Source of the DNA: Bradyrhizobium sp. AS23.2
GTDB taxonomy: Bacteria; Pseudomonadota; Alphaproteobacteria; Rhizobiales; Xanthobacteraceae
Assembly (NCBI RefSeq): GCF_001908185.1
Contig: NZ_LGHM01000111.1
Coordinates: forward strand, 1 to 44,524
Length of the DNA stretch: 44,524 nucleotides
Direction: 5' to 3'
Of the stretch, positions 17,018-24,860 are shown in pieces. The notes beneath the pieces were generated by a model. That model saw only the letters and a program-made list of their open reading frames with translations, did no database searches and was not told the DNA's origin. Numbering within the stretch: position 1 is the stretch's first letter; each line of letters begins with the position of its first letter. A program made the translations under genes and the position numbers.

Positions 17018-17116
17018 AGAGCCATTTCCGTTCCGATGGATCGGGACGGGGCTCTAGATTCTTGTTTTGACGCGTTTTCTTTACGCGAACCGGTATCCAC
17101 TTCGCTCGAAAACGCT
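17018..17116 (-). repeat. dispersed repeat family A, copy 3
   Basis: Same orientation as the copy at 13914 and inverted relative to 3018. It starts 5 bases after the glycosyltransferase stop and ends 60 bases before the threonine dehydratase-like start. It differs from the other copies by scattered substitutions, e.g. CCGATGGATCGGGACGGGG in the inner hairpin. Confidence 0.85.
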
Positions 17117-17176
17117 GTCGAAATCCTCGCGCGGAGGTGTCTTGCCCGGGCCTCATCGGCCGCGATAAAGTCGGCC

Positions 17177-18160
17177 ATGACCGAACAGCTCCTCCCGGTC
17201 GGCCCTGCCGATATCGATGCCGCAGCGCGCGTGATCGCGCCCTTCGCCATCCGCACCCCGCTGTTGTCCTTTCCCGTGCTCAATGAGCGCGTTGGCGCAA
17301 AGGTGTTCCTGAAGCCGGAGATGCTCCAGCGCACCGGCTCGTTCAAGTTCCGCGGCGCCTTCAACAAGGTGTTCTCGATCCCGCAGGACAAGCGCGCCGG
17401 CGGCGTCGTCGCGTTCTCCTCCGGCAACCACGCCCAGGGCGTAGCGGCGGCGGCAAAGATCCTCGACATGCAGGCGACCATCGTGATGCCTGCGGATGCG
17501 CCGCTGTCGAAGCGCGAGCGCACCAAATCCTATGGCGCCGAGGTCGTGCTGTATGATCGCGATCGCGACGACCGCGAGGCGATCTCGCGCGCCATCGCCG
17601 AGAAGCGCGGCGCGACGCTGGTCAAGCCCTATGACGATCCCTTCGTGATCGCCGGCCAAGGCACCGCCGGCCGCGAGATCGCCGAGGACATGGCAACGCT
17701 CGGCCTCGCTCCCGATATCGTGGTGGCGCCGGCCTCCGGCGGCGGCCTGATCGCGGGCGTCGCAACCGCGGTGAAGGCACGCTATCCGCAGGCGCAAATC
17801 GTGGTGGCAGAGCCCGAAGCTTTCGACGATCACGGACGTTCGCTGACCGCTGGCCATCGCGAGCCGCATCCGCCGGCGGGCCGCACCATCTGCGATGCGC
17901 TGATGGCCCTGATCCCCGGCGAGATGACCTTTGCGATCAACAGCAAGTTGCTCGCGCGCGGCGTGACCGCATCCGATGCCGAGGTTGGCGCGGCCGTGGC
18001 GTTCGCCTATCGCGAGCTGAAGCTGGTGGTCGAGCCGGGTGGTGCCGTGGGCCTTGCCGCGCTGCTCGCGGGGCGTCTCGACGTCGCCGGCAAGAACGTG
18101 GTCATTGTGCTGTCGGGCGGCAATGTCGATGCCGACCTGTTCGCCGAGCTGGTGGCTTAG
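17177..18160 (+). CDS. threonine/serine dehydratase-like PLP enzyme
   Basis: The 327-residue fold-type II enzyme has the Schiff-base lysine K57 in TGSFKFRGAFNK, the SSGNHAQGVAAAA turn, PASGGGLIAGVATA (phosphate-binding glycine loop) and the closing VIVLSGGNVD. It lacks the C-terminal ACT-like domains of biosynthetic IlvA, so it fits the catabolic threonine dehydratase / serine racemase group that makes 2-oxobutyrate or pyruvate plus ammonia. The ATG at 17177 is chosen since the family N-terminus follows directly. The longer open frame begins inside the repeat. It is a single gene, and substrate preference is undetermined. Confidence 0.88.
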   Translation: MTEQLLPVGPADIDAAARVIAPFAIRTPLLSFPVLNERVGAKVFLKPEMLQRTGSFKFRGAFNKVFSIPQDKRAGGVVAFSSGNHAQGVAAAAKILDMQATIVMPADAPLSKRERTKSYGAEVVLYDRDRDDREAISRAIAEKRGATLVKPYDDPFVIAGQGTAGREIAEDMATLGLAPDIVVAPASGGGLIAGVATAVKARYPQAQIVVAEPEAFDDHGRSLTAGHREPHPPAGRTICDALMALIPGEMTFAINSKLLARGVTASDAEVGAAVAFAYRELKLVVEPGGAVGLAALLAGRLDVAGKNVVIVLSGGNVDADLFAELVA

Positions 18161-18304
18161 TCGTCATTCCGGGGCACGCGAAGCGTGAGCTACGATGCGC
18201 ATTTGCGCATCTGAGAATCCATAACCACTACAATGAGTAAGGATTCCGGGCCTGCGCCTCACAGCGCATCCCCATTGCGCAAGTTGCGCAATGGGGAATG
18301 ACGA
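18161..18304. repeat. dispersed Bradyrhizobium-type repeat with inverted ends
   Basis: The element starts TCGTCATTCC (18161-18170) and ends with its inverse GGAATGACGA (18295-18304), directly after the dehydratase stop. Internal hairpins include ATGCGCATTTGCGCAT and CCCATTGCGCAAGTTGCGCAATGGGG. This architecture is common in convergent gaps of this genus and could act as a transcript end. Confidence 0.75.
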
Positions 18305-18325
18305 CGTTTAAGAGCTGACATGAAG

Positions 18326-18356
18326 AAGGGGCAGAGTATTATCGCTCTGTCCCTTT
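18326..18356 (-). terminator. terminator hairpin of the caspase-like gene
   Basis: An 11-pair stem (AAGGGGCAGAG / CTCTGTCCCTT, one G-U) with an 8-base loop sits about 22 bases past the caspase-gene stop on the minus strand. Only a short T stretch (CTTCA) follows, so termination may be modest. Confidence 0.65.
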
Positions 18357-18378
18357 GTCGTGTGCGCTTTCCACGCGA

Positions 18379-20151
18379 TCAGCGCATGAAGCGGCCGCGG
18401 TAATTGTTGCCCCCGTTCATGTTCGGCGCCTGGTTCATCGACTGCCGGAAGTTGTTGCCGCCGCCGTTGTTGCGGTTCGACATCGTGTTGAACTGCGGGC
18501 GGGTGTTCTGCTGGCTGTTCTGGACCTGGACCTTGTTCACCGGGTTGTTGTTGTTGAGCTTCACGCCGTTGTTGATGCGGATCGGGTTGTTCTGCGTCTG
18601 GACGTTGACCGGCTTCACATCGACATTCGAGCCGCCCTTGCCGACATTCACCGGCATGCTCACGATCTTGCCAGGAGTGCCGTTGGCAGTGCCGGCATTG
18701 TTGCCGCCATTCTGCGTGTTGTTGGTGGTGGCAGGCAAGGTCACGATCTTGCCCGGGGTCTGCGACGGCATGCCGTTCTGCTGGTTCGGCTGGTTGTTGC
18801 CCGCCGGCAGGTTGACGATCTGGCCGCCATTGCCGAGCTTGCCGAGGACGTTGCCATCGACCGGCTTCTGCACGACCGGCAGGCTGCCGTTGATCTGCGC
18901 ACCGCCATTGCCCTGCTGCATCAGCGGCATGTACTTGGGCTGACCGAGAGTGCCGATCTTGAAGGTCGGGGCAATGTTCTGCGGTGCCAGGAACTTGGTC
19001 GCCTGCATCAGGGGGATCAGCTTCGGCTGGGCTGCGAGCTTCAGCGCGGACGGCGCATAGGGGCTGCTGCCGTAGCTGTCGTAGAAGGTCTGGTAGCCGA
19101 TCGGCGAGTTGGCGAGCACCGCCTTGTGCCAGGCCTGCGAGATCGTGAGGTTCGCGAGCAGCCAGCGGATGCGGTCGCACAGCGGGTCGTGCGGGTACAT
19201 CTGGATGAACTCCTGATAGTACTCCGGCCGTCCCTCGGACACGACGTAGTCATAGGCCTGGCGCGTCGAACGGCTCGGCAGGTTGGAAGCCATCTGCACC
19301 ACCGGCGCATTCAGCGGCGCGCGGTTGGCGGCAACAACCGTGTCGCCGAAGAAGGTGAAGTCGCTCGTCAGCGACGAGCTCTCCCACGGAATCTGAGCGC
19401 CGCTGGTGGTCTGGTTCACTTCCAGACGCACGCGCTTGAAGAGCTGCTCGATCGGCACATTGGGCTCGCGCGCGACGTTCAGGAAGGCCTGGGTGTAGGG
19501 GCTGTGGCCGCCGGTGCCATCCTGCGCTTCGGCGCCCGGCGCGGTCGAATAGCCGACGATCGAGCCGTTCGGCGCATCGACGATCGCAAGGCCGCGGCCG
19601 GCATCGTTGACGGAGGGGAAGGGGTTGTTGCGGCAGGCATCGAGGATGACGATGCGCATGCGGCTCGGGATTGTCTCCAGCGTCGACATCACGTCGACCA
19701 GGCGCACCGAGTTGTTCACGAGCTCGGTCGGGTTAGAGACCTTGGCGTCGACGGGAACGAGGTAGTTCTCGCCGGCGAGCTGTACGCCGTGACCGGCGTA
19801 GTAAACCATCGCCACGGTGTTCGGACCGCGGGAAGCGACCTTGGCCGAAAAGTCCTGCACCACGCGCAGCATGTCGTTCTGGGTGAGGTCGGTCGCGGCG
19901 ACCACTTCGAAGCCGGCCGAGTTCAGGAATTGCGCCATCGACTGTGCGTCGTTGTCGGGGTTCTGGAGCTGCGGCGCGTTCTGGTAGTTTGAATTGCCGA
20001 TCACCAGCGCCACGCGCTGCTCCGGGCCTTGCAGTGCGGCGGCCGCCGCCGGCTCGGCCGGAGCCACTTGCGCGGAAACAGGGCCGCAGGCGAAGCCGAA
20101 CAGGCTTCCCAGCAGGCCCGCGGTCATCAGGAGGGGCTTTAGGCGGAACAT
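18379..20151 (-). CDS. secreted caspase-like (C14) protein with Asn/Gln-rich tail
   Basis: The 590-residue protein has a signal peptide (about 1-27, cut near VSAQ). A caspase p20-type domain follows (about 45-275) with RVALVIGNSNYQ, the catalytic histidine H121 in YYAGHG and cysteine C173 in LDACRNNP. Then comes a helical middle region (about 290-380). The last 190 residues or so are extremely rich in Asn, Gln and Gly. Within the tail a short motif recurs three times: GQIVNLPAG, GKIVTLPAT and GKIVSMPVN. Bacterial metacaspase-like proteins (orthocaspases) cleave after basic residues, and their periplasmic targets are mostly unknown. AAGGAG stands 8 bases before ATG 20151. A terminator hairpin follows the gene. 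Confidence 0.9.
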   Translation of the reverse strand: MFRLKPLLMTAGLLGSLFGFACGPVSAQVAPAEPAAAAALQGPEQRVALVIGNSNYQNAPQLQNPDNDAQSMAQFLNSAGFEVVAATDLTQNDMLRVVQDFSAKVASRGPNTVAMVYYAGHGVQLAGENYLVPVDAKVSNPTELVNNSVRLVDVMSTLETIPSRMRIVILDACRNNPFPSVNDAGRGLAIVDAPNGSIVGYSTAPGAEAQDGTGGHSPYTQAFLNVAREPNVPIEQLFKRVRLEVNQTTSGAQIPWESSSLTSDFTFFGDTVVAANRAPLNAPVVQMASNLPSRSTRQAYDYVVSEGRPEYYQEFIQMYPHDPLCDRIRWLLANLTISQAWHKAVLANSPIGYQTFYDSYGSSPYAPSALKLAAQPKLIPLMQATKFLAPQNIAPTFKIGTLGQPKYMPLMQQGNGGAQINGSLPVVQKPVDGNVLGKLGNGGQIVNLPAGNNQPNQQNGMPSQTPGKIVTLPATTNNTQNGGNNAGTANGTPGKIVSMPVNVGKGGSNVDVKPVNVQTQNNPIRINNGVKLNNNNPVNKVQVQNSQQNTRPQFNTMSNRNNGGGNNFRQSMNQAPNMNGGNNYRGRFMR

Positions 20152-20306
20152 GGCTTGCTCCTTTGCACTGATCTCGATGCGAGATTGGTTGCGAGGAAGC
20201 TTGGCCGCGTTCGAGGCTGAGGTCCGTGATCGCAGTCACAATCGTACGGAGCGTGATCTGGATCACGCGTGGGCAGACGCTGGATACCGGATGCGACAAT
20301 TTATGT

Positions 20307-20324
20307 AATCGAAACGTTTCGATT
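20307..20324. promoter_or_regulatory. LacI-type operator O1 (perfect palindrome)
   Basis: AATCGAAACGTTTCGATT is an 18-bp perfect palindrome with the central CG typical of LacI/GalR operators. It runs into a TTGACA hexamer at 20323-20328, so a bound repressor would cover the -35 region of the importer operon. The likely regulator is the LacI-family protein encoded at 24861-25874. Confidence 0.8.
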
Positions 20325-20349
20325 GACACCAAAGTCGGATTTGTATGAG
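20323..20349 (+). promoter_or_regulatory. candidate promoter of the importer operon
   Basis: TTGACA (20323-20328) is a consensus -35. TATGAG at 20344-20349 (15-base spacing) is the nearest -10-like hexamer, with TATTCT at 20350-20355 as an alternative. It lies between operators O1 and O2. The -10 choice is uncertain. Confidence 0.5.
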
Positions 20350-20394
20350 TATTCTAAGAAGAGATTTTCAGGCTGGCCGCACCGTTCAGGCGTA

Positions 20395-20412
20395 AAATGA
20401 AACGTTTCGGAT
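20395..20412. promoter_or_regulatory. LacI-type operator O2
   Basis: AAATGAAACGTTTCGGAT keeps the full GAAACGTTTC core of O1. Its centre is 88 bases downstream of the O1 centre, between the candidate promoter and the binding-protein start. Two sites around one promoter suit looping repression. Confidence 0.75.
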
Positions 20413-20428
20413 TTGGGGGGATACAACG

Positions 20429-21772
20429 ATGTCGTCGAAGCTCGGGTCCGTCCGCGCGCTGCTCCTGGGCGTTGTCGCCCTTAGCGCCCTCGACCTGTCA
20501 GATCGCGCAATGGCGCAGCAGGCTGTTGCGCTGACGCTTTGGCAGCAGGCGAGCACCCCGGCGCACGAAGCCGTTCTGAAGCAGCAACTGGAGGTCTGTT
20601 CGGCGCAGCAGCCCAATGTGAAAGTGGGGCTGCAGAGTGTCGGTCTCGACGTGATGTATCCGCGACTGGCAACCTCCCTTAGGGATCGCCGGCCGCCCAA
20701 TATCATCATCACCGTCGAGAGCGTCGTCGCGTTCCTTCACGACAAGAAGAGCCTTGTTGCCGTCGATGACGTCATTGACGGTCACGGCCGAGCCGACTTC
20801 ATCCCGGCATTCCTTCAGGCCGTCTCGGCGGGAGGGAAGACGTGGGCGGTTCCGGACTGGGCGCTGCATCACGCGGTCTGGTATCGCAAGGACCTGCTTG
20901 CGCAGGCAGGCATTCAGTCGACACCGAAGACATGGGCAGAGCTGGAGGCGATGGCGGCGAAGCTGACCATCGACAAGGATGGCGATGGCAAGCCCGATCA
21001 GTTCGGCTTCGCCGTGCCCTGGGGAGCCAAGTTCTTTGCCGCCCAACAGTCGCTGTTCGACGCGCTCTACGCCGAGGGCATCACGGTGGTTGATCCCAAG
21101 GGCGGCAGCTATTCCTTCGCCGGGCGGAAAGCCGATGCCGTGCAATCCCTCGACTACATGATGAAGATGCACAAGGCCTTTTCACCGCCCGCAAGCATCG
21201 ACTGGACGCTGCTCGAAATTCGGACCGCGCTGATGAACGGTCAGATCGCCGCAGGTGCCGAATGGGGCGGTGTGGTGAAATTCGTCGAGCAGCAACGGCC
21301 GGAGCTGCTGGACCAGCTCAGCGTATTTCCCTTTCCCGGACGCGACGGCCCGGCGAAGGCAAGCCTGGGCGGCGGCTTCTACATGATGATCGGCGCTGCG
21401 CCTGAAGCCGAAGTGGCGGCTTCAAAGAAGCTCGTCGCCTGCCTGATGCAGCCGTCGGAAGTCGCTCGTCGCGCCAACAGCCGGGCGATCTTCGCCTTGC
21501 CGGCAATCAACAGTGCCTACGACAGCGAAGCCTTCAAATCCGATCCGATCAATGTGCGGTTCGCCAAGGAAATCGAAACGATCCGCCGCGACGTGATCAA
21601 CCGATGGTACCGCTACGGGCTGGAAGCCGGGCTCAACCCGGTGTCCTCGATCATGGAGAGCACCAGCGTCATCAATGAAAGCATGCAGAAGGTCGCGCTC
21701 GGACGGCAGACCTCGGTGCAGGCGATCGACGAACTCGATCAGTTCATGAAGTCGTCGCTCGATCGTCGCTAG
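20429..21772 (+). CDS. sugar ABC transporter substrate-binding protein
   Basis: The 447-residue protein opens with a signal peptide (about 1-29, cut at RAMA|QQ) and has the cluster B (MalE/UgpB-like) binding-protein layout. Typical segments are VALTLWQQASTPAHEAVLKQ, the hinge region TWAVPDWALHHAVWYRKDLL, TPKTWAELEAMAAKLT, and the late FPGRDGPAKASLGGGFYMMI. It should capture a sugar or glycoside in the periplasm and hand it to the two permeases that follow after 22 bases. GGGGGGA lies 9-15 bases ahead of ATG 20429. Two LacI-type operators precede it. Ligand identity is not evident, and downstream genes suggest an L-fucose-like glycoside. Confidence 0.88.
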   Translation: MSSKLGSVRALLLGVVALSALDLSDRAMAQQAVALTLWQQASTPAHEAVLKQQLEVCSAQQPNVKVGLQSVGLDVMYPRLATSLRDRRPPNIIITVESVVAFLHDKKSLVAVDDVIDGHGRADFIPAFLQAVSAGGKTWAVPDWALHHAVWYRKDLLAQAGIQSTPKTWAELEAMAAKLTIDKDGDGKPDQFGFAVPWGAKFFAAQQSLFDALYAEGITVVDPKGGSYSFAGRKADAVQSLDYMMKMHKAFSPPASIDWTLLEIRTALMNGQIAAGAEWGGVVKFVEQQRPELLDQLSVFPFPGRDGPAKASLGGGFYMMIGAAPEAEVAASKKLVACLMQPSEVARRANSRAIFALPAINSAYDSEAFKSDPINVRFAKEIETIRRDVINRWYRYGLEAGLNPVSSIMESTSVINESMQKVALGRQTSVQAIDELDQFMKSSLDRR

Positions 21773-21794
21773 TGGGCGCCGCCGGACCAAAGCC

Positions 21795-22727
21795 ATGAAC
21801 TCGGATTGTGCGGCCACGCCGCTAGACTCAGATCGCACGCTGTGGTCCGTCCTGGCGCGCTATCGTCCACCGACGGCGTGGCTGCTGGTGCTGCCGGCCC
21901 TGCTGCTGCTGGCAGGCTTCCTGTTCGTGCCGCTGTTGCAGTCGATCAGCTACAGCTTCTACGACGCCAGCATGGTCGGCGAGAGCGGCCGTTTCGTTGG
22001 CCTCGCCAACTACGCCAACGTCCTTGCCAGCGGAAAGATCGGCGCGATTTCCTGGGTGACGCTGGTCTGGACCGTCGGGTCTACGGTTGGGCAGCTGGTG
22101 CTCGGTCTGCTGGCAGCCATGACGCTTCTGTCGATGGGACGCGCGGGCGTTCTCATGCGGAGCGTGCTGCTGTTGCCATACGCCGTGCCGGCCATCTCGC
22201 TGGCGCTGGTCTGGCGCTGGATGTTCAGCGACGGCACGGGAATCCTGACGCATTGGCTGCAGATACTGGGCCTGTTTCCGCTCAACGCGTCTCCACTCGG
22301 CTCCGCCGATGTCGCCATCTGGCTGGTGGTGCTTGCCAACATCTGGCACGGCTTTCCCTTCGCCATGTTGATCTACCTGGTCGCTTTGCAGCAGATCGAT
22401 CCGGCTCTGTACGAGGCCGCCGGCCTCGACGGCGCCAATATGTGGCAGAAGTTTCGATACATCACGCTGCCCTCGCTGCGCAGCGCGACCATCGCGCTGC
22501 TGGTGCTCCGCGGAATCTGGACAGCGACGTCCTTCGATCTGCCCTGGCTGCTGACGGGCGGCGGCCCGGCGGGAACGACCTATGTCTGGCCCATCTGGAT
22601 CTATGAGGAGGCGATGGGCTTCTTCCGCCCGGGGCGGGCAGCGGTTCTTGCGTTGCTCCTCGGTCTTGCGATCGCGGCCGTCGTTTACGCGTTTCGCCGA
22701 GTGATCCGGCAAAGCCTGAGCCATTGA
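21795..22727 (+). CDS. sugar ABC transporter permease (MalF/UgpA type)
   Basis: The 310-residue protein has six TM helices, the first at about residues 32-55 (WLLVLPALLLLAGFLFVPLL), and the binding-protein-dependent-transport EAA loop (YEAAGLDGANMWQKFRYIT) near residue 205, where an ATPase docks. It follows the binding-protein gene by 22 bases and precedes the second permease by 7, forming one operon. It is the MalF-like half of a heterodimeric inner-membrane channel. No ATPase gene is found in the operon. Confidence 0.9.
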   Translation: MNSDCAATPLDSDRTLWSVLARYRPPTAWLLVLPALLLLAGFLFVPLLQSISYSFYDASMVGESGRFVGLANYANVLASGKIGAISWVTLVWTVGSTVGQLVLGLLAAMTLLSMGRAGVLMRSVLLLPYAVPAISLALVWRWMFSDGTGILTHWLQILGLFPLNASPLGSADVAIWLVVLANIWHGFPFAMLIYLVALQQIDPALYEAAGLDGANMWQKFRYITLPSLRSATIALLVLRGIWTATSFDLPWLLTGGGPAGTTYVWPIWIYEEAMGFFRPGRAAVLALLLGLAIAAVVYAFRRVIRQSLSH

Positions 22728-22734
22728 GCAATCC

Positions 22735-23565
22735 ATGAATCCCAGTCGCCTTCTGCTTCGGCTGCCGTTCGCCATCTGGGCGACCGCACTGGTGCTGTTC
22801 GCAAGTTTCCCGTTGCTGTGGATTTTGCTGTCGGCGCTAAGGTCCCCAGCCGACCTGCTGGCAAAGCCGCCACGCCTTTTCACAGAGCCGAGCCTTCACT
22901 GGTTGCACGAAGTGCTGGTGCAGACCGACGCGCTGCAGTGGTTTGCCAACAGCGCAATCGTCGCGTTCGGCGCCGCCTGCATCAACATGCTGCTTGGCTC
23001 GCTCGCCGCGTACGGTCTGACGCGCTTCAAGTTCCGCGGACGTGACGCCATCACGCTCGGCGTGCTCTTCGTCTACGTGATTCCGCCGATCCTGATTTTC
23101 CTGCCCCTGTACGTAGCGCTCGACCAGCTCGGTCTCACCAACACCTATGTCGGCGGCATCCTCGCCCACACGACGCTGACGCTGCCGTTCTGCCTGTGGC
23201 TGATGCAATCCTTCTTTCGCAGCATTCCGCCGGAGCTGGACGAAGCGGCGGTGATGGATGGTGCCTCGACTGCGCAGATCTATCGTCTTGTGATCCTGCC
23301 GCTCGCTGCGCCCGGTATCCTTGCCGTCGGCATTCTCGCGTTCATCATCTCGTGGAGCGAGTATCTCTTTTCCAGCACGGTTCTCACGCGCAGCGAAATG
23401 AAAACGGTCCCGGTCGCTCTCGCCGAGATCGCGAGTTCCGGGCACGCGCCATGGGGCGAGATCATGGTTCTCGGCGCACTGACCACGGTGCCCGTGTTGA
23501 TTCTCTTCACGCTAATCCAAAAGTGGTTCGTGCAAGGCATTACGGCTGGCGCGGTCAAGGGATGA
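22735..23565 (+). CDS. sugar ABC transporter permease (MalG/UgpE type)
   Basis: The 276-residue protein has six TM helices beginning at about residue 10 (PFAIWATALVLFASFPLLWI) and the EAA motif PPELDEAAVMDGASTAQIYR near residue 165. It is the MalG-like partner of the preceding permease, 7 bases apart. The operon continues 24 bases later with the glycosidase-like gene. A shared MsmX/UgpC-type ATPase from elsewhere in the genome must energise the importer (inference). Confidence 0.9.
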   Translation: MNPSRLLLRLPFAIWATALVLFASFPLLWILLSALRSPADLLAKPPRLFTEPSLHWLHEVLVQTDALQWFANSAIVAFGAACINMLLGSLAAYGLTRFKFRGRDAITLGVLFVYVIPPILIFLPLYVALDQLGLTNTYVGGILAHTTLTLPFCLWLMQSFFRSIPPELDEAAVMDGASTAQIYRLVILPLAAPGILAVGILAFIISWSEYLFSSTVLTRSEMKTVPVALAEIASSGHAPWGEIMVLGALTTVPVLILFTLIQKWFVQGITAGAVKG

Positions 23566-23589
23566 CGGTACGGGAAACGGGGGGCATGA

Positions 23590-24822
23590 ATGCGGGTTGA
23601 TGTCACGGTCAGTCACGGCGACTGGTTCAATTCCTGGGGCAGCTGGGGTCGTCCGTCAGTCGAACGCATCCTCGATCAGCTCAAGGAAGCTGGCGTGCAG
23701 CGGGTGCCGTGGCGCACGATGTTCGGGGCGCGGGCGCAGTACCATTCCAAGCTGGAAACGATCTACTGGGGCCGGGAAGGTGGCACCGGAATCGATCGTC
23801 CCGGCAATGAAGGCACGGCGCGACGCAGCTACGATTTGCGTCAATGGGACCCGCTGCCCGATGCGATCGAAGTTGGTCGGGAGAGAGGGCTCGAAATTGG
23901 TGCCTGGTATCCGTTGTTCGAGGAGACGCATTTTCAGCTCGATGTCTCGCGGTTTGCGCGGGAAAATCCGCAGTGTTGGGTCGAGACGCGAGAGGGCAAG
24001 ACGCGGCGCAGCAAGCTCAGTTTTGCGCATCCGGCGACACGTGCACACAAGCTGGGAATGCTGACCGAACAACTCGGCTACAATCCCGACTATGTGATGC
24101 TCGACTTTTACCGTGAGACGCAGGAATGGGAGTTTCGCCGGCAGCCAAGTGTGGAAGTCGATCCCAGCGGGGTCTCGATCTACGGCTATGAGCCGCCGAT
24201 GCGCGACGCGTTTCGCGCGCTTCATGGCAAGGATCCGCGCGACCTGCGCAACGACGATCCTGTCTGGGTGGACTTTCGTGTCGCGCAGAACACCGAGTTC
24301 ATGCGCGAGGCTGCGGCGCTCGTGCACGGGAAGGGAAAGCGCTTGGCGGTACGGGTTCGCTCGCTCCGATCGATGGCCTTGCCGATGCCGTGGTGGGTAT
24401 CCGAGCGCTATCCGACCGACTCGCGGCGCGGCTCGTTCGTCGATTGGGCGGAATGGGCGAGGCAAGGGCTCGTCGACGATGTCGTCCTGTTCATGGACAA
24501 CTGGGATCTGTTCGACATTAGCGCCGCGGATGTCTGGCGCGAGGCGCTCGACGCGCGCGAGCGAATGGCCGGGAAGGGGACGCTGACGATCGGACTGTTC
24601 ATGTTCGACATGCATGAGCGCAGCGCGCTTGACGCCTCCGGTCAACTCGAGAGCCTCGCCGACGGCGCCCAGCGCGGCGACGCCGAGGGTGTCTGCCTGC
24701 TCGAGTCCAACAATGTGCACGCCTGGGGCGGCGGCATCGGCGGCGGTGGCCGCAAGGATATCGGCCTATGGTCCGCCGTGCACAGGATCACGCGTCCGGA
24801 ATGGGCGGGGCTGCATATTTGA
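23590..24822 (+). CDS. putative TIM-barrel glycoside hydrolase-like protein
   Basis: This 410-residue cytoplasmic protein has no signal peptide. Its pattern of strands followed by helices resembles the hypothetical glycosyl hydrolase groups (GHL6/GHL10-like) related to family-10-like and fucosidase-type barrels. Suggestive segments are GLEIGAWYPLFEETHF, FARENPQCWVETREGK, PDYVMLDFYRETQEWEF (D172, E176 at a strand end), LAVRVRSLRS, VDDVVLFMDNWDLFDIS and GVCLLESNNVHAW. The family call is tentative, and D172/E176 are candidate catalytic acids only by position. It closes the importer operon (GGGGGG ahead of ATG 23590), so it probably processes the imported glycoside. It ends 38 bases from the convergent LacI gene. 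Confidence 0.6.
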   Translation: MRVDVTVSHGDWFNSWGSWGRPSVERILDQLKEAGVQRVPWRTMFGARAQYHSKLETIYWGREGGTGIDRPGNEGTARRSYDLRQWDPLPDAIEVGRERGLEIGAWYPLFEETHFQLDVSRFARENPQCWVETREGKTRRSKLSFAHPATRAHKLGMLTEQLGYNPDYVMLDFYRETQEWEFRRQPSVEVDPSGVSIYGYEPPMRDAFRALHGKDPRDLRNDDPVWVDFRVAQNTEFMREAAALVHGKGKRLAVRVRSLRSMALPMPWWVSERYPTDSRRGSFVDWAEWARQGLVDDVVLFMDNWDLFDISAADVWREALDARERMAGKGTLTIGLFMFDMHERSALDASGQLESLADGAQRGDAEGVCLLESNNVHAWGGGIGGGGRKDIGLWSAVHRITRPEWAGLHI

Positions 24823-24860
24823 GCGCTGCGCAAGACATGCTACCGGCCCGGTCGCGCGCG

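Noticed and set aside
18355..19992. Plus-strand ORF of 545 codons
   Set aside because: Antisense of the caspase-like gene, with no start signal or recognisable domain.
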